Shown here in pieces: positions 39,663 through 46,393 of a DNA stretch of 50,525 nt. The stretch spans positions 1 to 50,525 of the forward strand of contig CAZTRC010000003.1 of NCBI GenBank assembly GCA_964615845.1. The letters run 5' to 3'. Source of the DNA: CAYRQF01 sp964615845 (GTDB lineage Bacteria > Patescibacteriota > Minisyncoccia > Phycocordibacterales > CSBR16-119). Within the stretch, counting starts at the first letter, position 1. Every line of letters begins with the position of its first letter. A model generated the notes under the pieces. The model was not told the origin of the DNA. It did no database searches and saw only the letters and a list, made by a program, of their open reading frames with translations. The translations under genes were made by a program, and so were the position numbers.

Positions 39663-40247
39663 TCAGTCGAGAGTCGCCATGATCATGTTCTGCGGTCCTT
39701 GGTCGTGTCCTCCCGGCGAATTGAATTGCCCGGAATAGAATTCGATCTGCACACTCTCTGGAGCGACAATCGAAAGTTTCGGAAACGGCGCCGAGCTATT
39801 CGGCAACAGGCGGGACAGGACTTCATGCTTGGTGCCGCATACTTCCACGCCTTGATCGGCCGCATACTTCGCTTCGTTTCGTGCACGCAGATCTTCCGTT
39901 GTTACTGATGTTGTCAGATCTTCTCGTGTCGTACCTATCGGCAGAAGCGTCAGGGTGCCGCCTTCGTAGCTGTAATCCCAGCCGCCTGGCCAGGTGACGG
40001 CGAAAGTCGGAAAACCTTCTTTCTTGGCTTCGAGATAGAAATCGAATCCGTAAGCGTGGTAGTCGGGTGCGCCATCGCGAGTGACATCGACGAAGTACAT
40101 CGTCCACAGATATCCAGCGAGATGCAGGTGTTTGCCGGATGTGTCGATAGGAGCCGCTTTGAGGCGATGTGTTGCTGGCAGGTCGGTTTGCGCATTCGTG
40201 TTGACGGCCAGGCACAAGGCGAGGCCGAAGAGCAGGGAAGTCTTCAT
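39663..40247 (-). CDS. Secreted protein of unknown family, Bacteroidota-like signal peptide
   Basis: 194 residues. MKTSLLFGLALCLAVNTNAQ is a signal peptide with an N-A-Q junction typical of Bacteroidota. The mature part is beta-rich with aromatic residues (LHLAGYLWTMYFVDVTRDGA, FPTFAVTWPGGWDYSYEGG, VQIEFYSGQFNS) and has a single cysteine (VEVCGTKHE). Not recognised. Monocistronic with TTGACA-N17-TATGGT and an A/C-rich leader. Confidence 0.65.
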   Translation of the reverse strand: MKTSLLFGLALCLAVNTNAQTDLPATHRLKAAPIDTSGKHLHLAGYLWTMYFVDVTRDGAPDYHAYGFDFYLEAKKEGFPTFAVTWPGGWDYSYEGGTLTLLPIGTTREDLTTSVTTEDLRARNEAKYAADQGVEVCGTKHEVLSRLLPNSSAPFPKLSIVAPESVQIEFYSGQFNSPGGHDQGPQNMIMATLD

Positions 40248-40275
40248 TTAGTATGGGGTTTCTTGGTTCGTTATG

Positions 40276-40304
40276 ACCATACATCATTTAGTATCTTTTG
40301 TCAA
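40276..40304 (-). promoter_or_regulatory. Promoter of the 39663-40247 gene
   Basis: TTGACA (40304-40299), 17 nt, TATGGT (40281-40276) on the minus strand. Confidence 0.65.
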
Positions 40305-40313
40305 TAAAAGAAG

Positions 40314-40346
40314 AACCCCGTCGCGCCATATGGCACAAACGGGGTT
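40314..40346 (-). terminator. Terminator of the 40369-40701 gene
   Basis: AACCCCGT (40314-40321) pairs with ACGGGGTT (40339-40346). The minus-strand side is followed by CTTCTTTTATT. Confidence 0.7.
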
Positions 40347-40368
40347 CGGGTCAGCCCAGAGCAGGCTT

Positions 40369-40701
40369 CTATTCCTCTTCTTTACGCGCGGGTGTTTCTT
40401 CTTGGACCTGGGGGCAGATCGTGAAGTAGTACACATATCCACCATAGTTGAAGGCCTGACAGTTGCCAACGGTTGTTGCTCCTGTCCCCGTGGCCTTCAC
40501 CTGTTCATATTGGCTACGTGTGACCGTAGTATCCAACTTGCCATCCTTGTCGCTGTCCACGACGTAGATGAGCGGATCAGGAACGGATGTCTGTGCGTTC
40601 GCAGCTACCGTGATGATGAGACCGGCCAAGGTGATGATCGCGGCCAGAATCCATTTTGTGCGGCTGACTTTCTTGTTGGGGAACAGCTCAAGGTCTTCCA
40701 T
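40369..40701 (-). CDS. 110-residue secreted or anchored protein
   Basis: A charged start (MEDLELFPNKKVSRTK) precedes one hydrophobic helix (WILAAIITLAGLIITVAA) with a possible cleavage at N-A-Q. The exterior part has an EF-hand-like YVVDSDKDGKLD, then two Cys (VGNCQAF and FTICPQV) and an acidic/basic tail. DSDKDGKLD could be a calcium or dockerin-like loop. Unknown family. Own promoter, leader and terminator like its two minus-strand neighbours. Confidence 0.6.
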   Translation of the reverse strand: MEDLELFPNKKVSRTKWILAAIITLAGLIITVAANAQTSVPDPLIYVVDSDKDGKLDTTVTRSQYEQVKATGTGATTVGNCQAFNYGGYVYYFTICPQVQEETPARKEEE

Positions 40702-40742
40702 GGTCAGGAGTGTTTCGTTGATGTTGAATGTGTCTACCTCAT

Positions 40743-40772
40743 ACTATAGCATAATATCTTACTATTTGTCAA
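40743..40772 (-). promoter_or_regulatory. Promoter of the 40369-40701 gene
   Basis: TTGACA (40772-40767), 18 nt, TATAGT (40748-40743) on the minus strand, with an upstream TGC. Confidence 0.65.
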
Positions 40773-40798
40773 GGCCCTAAACCCCCGAAAATTTCTTT

Positions 40799-40866
40799 GC
40801 CCCCACACCTATTTTTTGATCGCGCCAAGGGTGCATTGAAAATAATCAAAAAATAGGTGTGGGGGC
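40799..40866. repeat. Perfect 22-bp inverted repeat with 24-nt loop
   Basis: Arms 40799-40820 (GCCCCCACACCTATTTTTTG...) and 40845-40866 are exact complements. The loop holds GCGCC-AAG-GGTGC, itself a small hairpin with one G-T pair, and no trace of the core found at 13251 and 44928. The T-run lies next to the loop, so it is not a normal terminator. Confidence 0.75.
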
Positions 40867-40887
40867 TTTGAAAAAAGCCGCTTTTTT
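40864..40887 (+). terminator. Terminator-like hairpin upstream of the MBL-fold gene
   Basis: GGCTTT-GAAA-AAAGCC followed by GCTTTTTT. It overlaps the end of the 22-bp inverted repeat and the beginning of the next promoter. Confidence 0.55.
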
Positions 40888-40895
40888 GCTAAAAT
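40887..40895 (+). promoter_or_regulatory. Extended -10 promoter of the MBL-fold gene
   Basis: TGCTAAAAT ends 7 nt before the ATG at 40903. Confidence 0.6.
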
Positions 40896-40902
40896 ACGGC
40901 CC

Positions 40903-41526
40903 ATGATTATCCAATATTTCGGCAAGCAGTTTTTCAAAATTTCCCAAGGCGATTTCACCGTGGCCGTGAATCCGATTTCCAAAGATTCTAAAGAATTCAA
41001 CAAAGCCAAATTTGGCTCGAACGCCGTTTTGGTGACCACCAATCATTCTGATTTTAACGGTATTGATTCCGCAACCTTTGGCGAGAGCATGCCTTTTGTT
41101 GTCGATGGTCCTGGCGAATATGAGGTTGGCGATATGTACGTCCAAGGCTTCGAATCTAAAGCCGAAATCGAAAAAAAGGATTATATCAACACCATTTACC
41201 TCATCACTTACGATGATATGAAAATCGTTTTCATCGGCGCACTTGCCAGCAAAGACTCCATTCCGAAAGCTTTTGTCGAAGCCGTCGATGAACCAGACCT
41301 CTTCTTTGTGCCGATTGGTGGCAAATCCACGATCGATGCCGCGACCGCCCAAAAGCTCGCAAACTCTTTTAATGCTAAAATGGTAGTGCCGATGGATTAC
41401 GATAAAGAGTCTCTGAAAGTCTTTTTGAAAGAAGCTGGCGCCGAAGGGGTCAAGCCTATCGACAAGCTCACAATCAAGAAAAAGGATTTTGTCGGCAAGA
41501 CGGGTGAGGTTATAATTTTTGAATAA
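40903..41526 (+). CDS. Metallo-beta-lactamase-fold protein with degenerate metal site
   Basis: 207 residues. MIIQYFGKQFFKISQGDFTV, VLVTTNHSDFNGIDS and FVVDGPGEYEVGDMYVQGF follow the UlaG-like branch of the MBL fold. The H-x-H-x-D-H metal motif reads N-H-S-D-F-N, so at most one His and the Asp remain and hydrolytic activity is unlikely. Later KIVFIGALASKDSI is the strand that normally carries a ligand. It may bind a partner or nucleic acid. First gene of an operon with a single-helix membrane protein and gyrA. Confidence 0.75.
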   Translation: MIIQYFGKQFFKISQGDFTVAVNPISKDSKEFNKAKFGSNAVLVTTNHSDFNGIDSATFGESMPFVVDGPGEYEVGDMYVQGFESKAEIEKKDYINTIYLITYDDMKIVFIGALASKDSIPKAFVEAVDEPDLFFVPIGGKSTIDAATAQKLANSFNAKMVVPMDYDKESLKVFLKEAGAEGVKPIDKLTIKKKDFVGKTGEVIIFE

Positions 41527-41527
41527 T

Positions 41528-41830
41528 ATGAAAGATATCTTACATAAGATGCGTTCGAAATCAGACGCGACCAAAAACAAACTGGCTATGGTTTTCGCCG
41601 CCGGGTTTACGTTTGTGATTGTCGGTATTTGGGTTTTGACGTTGCAAAATGGCAAGACTCCGGTCATCGTCCAAGAAAAGTCTGCGTCAGAAGATTTGCG
41701 ACCGCTTCGGCTTATTTTCCAAAACGCCAAAGACGGATTTAATGATATAAAATCAAACGCCAAGAATTACAAGGCAAGTAGTGCCGACGCCGACGAAGAT
41801 CCTGGCGTTCCGATTCCGCCGACAGAATAA
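41528..41830 (+). CDS. Single-helix membrane protein
   Basis: 100 residues. A basic N-terminus (MKDILHKMRSKSDATKNK) is followed by one helix (LAMVFAAGFTFVIVGIWVLT) and a polar acidic exterior ending DPGVPIPPTE. Not recognised. It sits 1 nt after the MBL-fold gene and 2 nt before gyrA. I took the ATG at 41528 because an upstream TTG lies inside the previous gene. Confidence 0.65.
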   Translation: MKDILHKMRSKSDATKNKLAMVFAAGFTFVIVGIWVLTLQNGKTPVIVQEKSASEDLRPLRLIFQNAKDGFNDIKSNAKNYKASSADADEDPGVPIPPTE

Positions 41831-41832
41831 TT

Positions 41833-44292
41833 ATGTCTAAACAAGAAAATCCAAAAGAAGAAATCATCACCGATAGAATCACGCCTTCAAACATTGTGAC
41901 CGAAATGAAGACGTCGTATTTGGCCTACGCCATGTCGGTCATTACTTCACGCGCCTTGCCAGATGTACGCGATGGCTTGAAGCCGGTGCATCGCCGTATC
42001 CTTTATGCTATGCATAAAATGGGACTCACTTCGTCGGCCAAATTCACCAAGTCCGCTAGAATTGTCGGAGAAGTCCTCGGTAAATATCACCCGCACGGCG
42101 ATTCTTCGGTCTATGATGCCATGGTTGGTAGCGCGCAGGAGTTTTCATACAGATATCCTTTGGTTTTGGGTCAGGGTAACTTCGGTTCGATTGACGGAGA
42201 CTCGGCTGCGGCGATGCGTTATACCGAAGCCAAGATGTCAAAGATTTCTGGCGATCTTTTGCGCGACATTGAGAAAAACACTGTAGACTTCCGTCCGAAC
42301 TACGACAACACCTTGAAAGAGCCGATTGTCTTGCCGGCGGCCGTGCCTGCGCTCCTCCTGAACGGCACACTCGGCATCGCTGTCGGTATGGCGACAAATA
42401 TTCCACCGCATAATTTGCGCGAAGTCGTCGACGCCACGATTCACCTCATAGACAATCCGAAAGCGACGACCGAAGATTTGACTGAGTTTGTCCAGGCACC
42501 GGATTTCCCGACGGGTGGGCTTATCTACAACAAGAAAGACGTTTTGGCGGCGTACTCGACTGGCCGCGGAGGTGTGGTGACACGCGGTGAAGCCGAAATC
42601 ACCGAGACTAAGCCGGGCGTGTCTCAAATCATCATCAAATCCATTCCTTATCGCGTCAACAAGGCGAACCTCATCATGTCAATTGCTGACCTCGTGCGCG
42701 ACAAGAAAATTATCGGTCTCAAGGACCTTCGCGATGAATCAACCGACGAAATTCGTGTTGTTATCGAACTCAAAAACACTGCTCATCCGCAAAAGATTTT
42801 GAATTACTTGTACAAGCACACTCAGCTCGAACAGAATTTCAATTTCAACATGGTGGCTCTTGTCGACGGCGTGCCACAGACACTTTCACTCAAAGACTTT
42901 TTGTCCGAATTCATTTCCCATAGACAAATCGTGGTTAAACGCCGAGCTGAATTCGATCTCGACAAAGCGCTCGCGCGCGAACACATCTTGCTCGGTCTCA
43001 AGAAGGCGCTCGATCATATCGACGAAGTCATCAAGATCATCCGTGCTTCAAAAGATGTCACTGAGGCCAAACTAAATCTCATCAAGAAATTCAAATTCTC
43101 CGATCTTCAGGCGACGGCGATTCTCGAAATGCGCCTCCAGAAACTTGCCGGACTCGAGCGAAAAGCGATCGAAGAAGAACTGAAAGAAAAACAGAAAATT
43201 ATCGCGGATTTGCGCGATCTCTTGGCTAGCCCAAAAAAGATTTTGAAAGTTATTTCCGACGAACTCAAAGAAATTCGCGAAAAGCATGGCGATGACAGAC
43301 GGACAAAATTCGTAAAGGGTGGCGTCCGGGAAATTTCTGAAGAAGATCTCATCCCAGAAGGCGATTCAGTCCTAGTCTTCACCGCCGGCGGCTATGTCAA
43401 ACGCACTGACCCAAATGAATACAAGACTCAGAAAAGAGGCGGCGTCGGCGTTGTCGATCTCGAGACCAAAGAAGAAGACGTGGTCACGCATCTCCTCAAG
43501 ACTTCGACTCACAGCGACCTTCTCTTCTTCACCAATCTCGGCAAAGCTTATCAGCTCAAGATGTACGAAATTCCTGAAGGCCGAAGGGCAACCAAAGGCA
43601 AATCCGTCATGAATTTCCTTCAGCTTTCAGCAGAAGAAAAAGTCACTTCTATTGTCGCTCTGTCCAAAGACGCCAAGGCCATGAGTCCGTACTTACTTCT
43701 TGTCACCAAAAAGGGTGTGACTAAGAAAATGGCCTCAGAGAGCTTCAAAGATGTTCGACGTTCAGGACTTATCGCGATACGACTTGATAGCGGTGACGAA
43801 TTACACTCAGCAAATTTCCTAGATAAATCTGACGAAGTCATCATCGCGACGAAGATGGGTCAATCGATCCGTTTCAAAGAAGCTGATGTTCGTGAAATGG
43901 GACGTGGTGCCGGAGGTGTGCGTGGCATCAAGCTGGTCAAAGCCTCCGACAACATCGTCGGCGTCGGCATCATCAAAAAGTCTGACAAAGATATCAGTTT
44001 TATGGTCATTTCTGAAAATGGTTTGGGCAAGAGAAGTGAAATCGAAGAATACAAAACCCAAGGCCGTGGAGGATCAGGCGTCAAAACATTCAAAATCACT
44101 CCAAAGACCGGAAATGTCGTCGCCGCTGGAATCGTGACCGAAGAGCAGTCAGAACTAATCGCGATGTCTAAAAAGGGCCAAGTCATCCGCGTTGAAATCG
44201 ATGCCGTGCCGGTCCAATCCCGCTCGACTCAAGGCGTCAAAATCATGCGACCGAGAGAAGGAGACTCTGTGGCATCTGTTACTTTCTTATAA
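41833..44292 (+). CDS. gyrA: DNA gyrase subunit A
   Basis: 819 residues. The subunit of type II topoisomerase that breaks and rejoins DNA. The N-terminal SRALPDVRDGLKPVHRRILY is followed by the catalytic Tyr130 in AMRYTEAKMS. The C-terminal beta-pinwheel includes the GyrA-box-like QKRGGVGV (about 532-539; consensus Q-R-R-G-G-R-G), which favours gyrase over ParC, and further blades such as EYKTQGRGGSGVKTF. Third gene of the operon starting at 40903; gyrB is not in the window. Confidence 0.93.
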   Translation: MSKQENPKEEIITDRITPSNIVTEMKTSYLAYAMSVITSRALPDVRDGLKPVHRRILYAMHKMGLTSSAKFTKSARIVGEVLGKYHPHGDSSVYDAMVGSAQEFSYRYPLVLGQGNFGSIDGDSAAAMRYTEAKMSKISGDLLRDIEKNTVDFRPNYDNTLKEPIVLPAAVPALLLNGTLGIAVGMATNIPPHNLREVVDATIHLIDNPKATTEDLTEFVQAPDFPTGGLIYNKKDVLAAYSTGRGGVVTRGEAEITETKPGVSQIIIKSIPYRVNKANLIMSIADLVRDKKIIGLKDLRDESTDEIRVVIELKNTAHPQKILNYLYKHTQLEQNFNFNMVALVDGVPQTLSLKDFLSEFISHRQIVVKRRAEFDLDKALAREHILLGLKKALDHIDEVIKIIRASKDVTEAKLNLIKKFKFSDLQATAILEMRLQKLAGLERKAIEEELKEKQKIIADLRDLLASPKKILKVISDELKEIREKHGDDRRTKFVKGGVREISEEDLIPEGDSVLVFTAGGYVKRTDPNEYKTQKRGGVGVVDLETKEEDVVTHLLKTSTHSDLLFFTNLGKAYQLKMYEIPEGRRATKGKSVMNFLQLSAEEKVTSIVALSKDAKAMSPYLLLVTKKGVTKKMASESFKDVRRSGLIAIRLDSGDELHSANFLDKSDEVIIATKMGQSIRFKEADVREMGRGAGGVRGIKLVKASDNIVGVGIIKKSDKDISFMVISENGLGKRSEIEEYKTQGRGGSGVKTFKITPKTGNVVAAGIVTEEQSELIAMSKKGQVIRVEIDAVPVQSRSTQGVKIMRPREGDSVASVTFL

Positions 44293-44373
44293 GAGTGCTC
44301 CGCAAAACATGATTTTTTTGCTTCGCTTGGAAGTGATTGCGTTTTTCAACTTCCTGCTTACTGCTTTCTACTT

Positions 44374-44379
44374 TATACT
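44374..44379 (+). promoter_or_regulatory. -10 element of the methyltransferase gene
   Basis: TATACT ends 8 nt before the ATG at 44388. Confidence 0.5.
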
Positions 44380-44387
44380 TACTCAAT

Positions 44388-44921
44388 ATGATCGATGATC
44401 CAAAAAGAATTGTGCAAGATTTTGGAATAAGAGAGGGAAGCGTTGTGGCTGACCTCGGAGTTGGCTATGGACACTATGTCTATGCTTTGAGTGAGGCGGT
44501 CGGTGAGACCGGTAAGGTCTTTGCCATCGATGTGCAGAAGGTAATGATCGAACGCTTGAAGAAAGAAGTCGAAGAAAAAGGTGTCAAAAATATCGAAATC
44601 ATTTGGGGTGACATCGAGACGCTCGGCGGGACAAAATTGCGCGAAGCGTCCGTTGATGCGGTCATTGTCTCCAATGTCTTGTTTCAGATTGATTCCAAAG
44701 CCGGATTTGTGCAGGAGTGCGGACGGATCTTGAAGACGGGCGGCCGTCTTCTCCTCATTGACTGGCAAGAATCCTTTGGCGGCTTAGGACCACAAGTGAA
44801 CGCTGTTATTGATGAAGCGACAGCGGAGCGCATTTTCGAGACTGGACCGTTCGAATACAAAAAGCCGATTGACGCCGGCGAGCATCACTACGGCATGGTT
44901 TTTGAGAAAAAGAGTTTGTAG
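44388..44921 (+). CDS. Class I SAM-dependent methyltransferase
   Basis: 177 residues. Motif I VADLGVGYGHYVYAL, motif II GKVFAIDVQKVMIERLKKEV, WGDIETLGG, then VDAVIVSNVLFQ and GRILKTGGRLLLIDW. The order is that of the Methyltransf_25/11 or UbiE-like group. The substrate is not evident. The start at 44388 is supported by the -10 8 nt upstream; the longer frame would include untranscribed bases. A long-stem element follows 6 nt after the stop. Confidence 0.82.
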   Translation: MIDDPKRIVQDFGIREGSVVADLGVGYGHYVYALSEAVGETGKVFAIDVQKVMIERLKKEVEEKGVKNIEIIWGDIETLGGTKLREASVDAVIVSNVLFQIDSKAGFVQECGRILKTGGRLLLIDWQESFGGLGPQVNAVIDEATAERIFETGPFEYKKPIDAGEHHYGMVFEKKSL

Positions 44922-44927
44922 CATAAA

Positions 44928-45024
44928 CAAATCTGGAGTCGTATTTTCTGAGTGTCTGGTTGAGCCGCAAAAGACGCAGTCTGGCGGCGACCCGAGGACC
45001 GAAGAAAATACGACTCCAGATTTG
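44928..45024 (-). repeat. Long-stem element with conserved core, copy B
   Basis: Perfect 22-bp arms (44928-44949 and 45003-45024; the minus-strand left arm starts CAAATCTGGAGTCG) unrelated in sequence to copy A. On the minus strand the 53-nt core reads TCGGTCCTCGGGTC, a hairpin GCCGC/GCGGC (44988-44984 with 44968-44964), then TCAACCAGACAC. The two constant strands are identical to those at 13251-13346, while the small hairpin differs in sequence but still pairs. Orientation is opposite to copy A. No coding potential. Confidence 0.7.
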
Positions 45025-45088
45025 CTAACAGTTTTAAGTTCACAATCCACTTAGTCTTTCGGCCTTTTTGACATACAATATATAAGGT

Positions 45089-46390
45089 ATGAAAGGATTT
45101 CAAATCGGCGTTCTTATTTTCTTTGGCGTTTTTGTCTTTTTAGGCGTTCTTATTTTTTCCGGCGCGATTAAATTACCATCGAAAGGGGGCGGTGATGCAC
45201 AAATTACAACCGGGGTGATCAAGATTTGGGGAACTGTTTCGAAGAAAAACCTATCAGCCGCGATTTCCTTCCTAAATAATCAAAACCCAAATACTGTAAT
45301 TATCTACGAAGAGAAGGACCCTCGTACATATAGCGACGACCTCCTAAATGCTTTTGCTTTTGGCGGTGTCCCCGATCTTTTTCTCTTGTCTCAAGATCTT
45401 ATAATTACTTACGAAGATAAAATAATTTCGATCCCCTTCGACTCTTTCCCAGAGAGAACATTCAATGACACGTATATTCGCGCAGCAGATGTCTTCAAGC
45501 GTCAAACAGGATTTCTAGGCTTTCCAATATTTTCTGATCCGCTTGTCATGTACTACAATCAAGATCTTTTGGAATCCGAAAACTTTACCGTACCACCAAA
45601 ATACTGGAAAGATTTACTCGAATACGTGCCTCGTTTAACTAAGAAAAATGACGCCTTGCAGATTTTGACTAGCGGTGTGGCTCTTGGTGAATTTTCAAAT
45701 ATTAAAAATGCCAAAGAAATATTTTTGGCTATGAATCTACAACTAAATAATCCTATCGTCGTTTTTGATTTAGAGAAAGGTTATATCCCCGTATTGAAAG
45801 AAGCTTCCGATGTTTCTGCTCGTCCAGCTATTCAATCTTTAAATTTTTTCAACGAATTTTCAAATCCCGTCAAAAGTGTCTATTCTTGGAACAAATCCAA
45901 ACCGAACTCACAAAATGCTTTTATCGCTGGTGATCTCGCCATTTACTTTGGCTTGTCTAGCGAATTCCGAAACATAGAGCAGAAAAATCCAAATCTTAAT
46001 TTTGACGTCGCCATGATTCCCCAAGTAGAAGAGCTTTCAAACAAAATTACTTACGCCGATGTCTATGCTTTGGCTATCCCTAAAAATACGACAAATGCTC
46101 AAATGGCCTTATCCGTTGCTGCCAACCTAGCTAATGGCGCGAACACTGCGGCGATTGTTGGTTCGAGCGGTTTTGCTCCAATGCGCCGTGACCTTGTCGG
46201 AAGTCCAGGGGGCAACACTTCAAATATTGTGTTCTACAACTCGGCTTTGAATTCCAGGTCTTGGTTTGATTTTAACGATGAAATGACAACGAATATATTT
46301 AGTCAAATGAATGAAAATGTCATTTCTGGTCTGGAAAGCCTGGACGATGCAGTTGATGCGGCTAATACTGAATTAAGAAAAACACGTTAA
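45089..46390 (+). CDS. Family 1 extracellular solute-binding protein
   Basis: 433 residues. A membrane anchor or signal (IGVLIFFGVFVFLGVLIFSG) is followed by a type I periplasmic-binding fold: VIKIWGTVSKKNLSAAISFL, GGVPDLFLLSQD, GFLGFPIFSDPLVMYYNQDL, then NAFIAGDLAIYFG and VYALAIPKNTTNAQMALSV. This is the sugar-binder type (SBP_bac_1/8). No ABC transporter genes lie next to it, so it may deliver ligands to a distant permease or bind substrate for the pilin-like system downstream. It ends 3 nt before the next gene. Confidence 0.82.
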   Translation: MKGFQIGVLIFFGVFVFLGVLIFSGAIKLPSKGGGDAQITTGVIKIWGTVSKKNLSAAISFLNNQNPNTVIIYEEKDPRTYSDDLLNAFAFGGVPDLFLLSQDLIITYEDKIISIPFDSFPERTFNDTYIRAADVFKRQTGFLGFPIFSDPLVMYYNQDLLESENFTVPPKYWKDLLEYVPRLTKKNDALQILTSGVALGEFSNIKNAKEIFLAMNLQLNNPIVVFDLEKGYIPVLKEASDVSARPAIQSLNFFNEFSNPVKSVYSWNKSKPNSQNAFIAGDLAIYFGLSSEFRNIEQKNPNLNFDVAMIPQVEELSNKITYADVYALAIPKNTTNAQMALSVAANLANGANTAAIVGSSGFAPMRRDLVGSPGGNTSNIVFYNSALNSRSWFDFNDEMTTNIFSQMNENVISGLESLDDAVDAANTELRKTR

Positions 46391-46393
46391 TAA

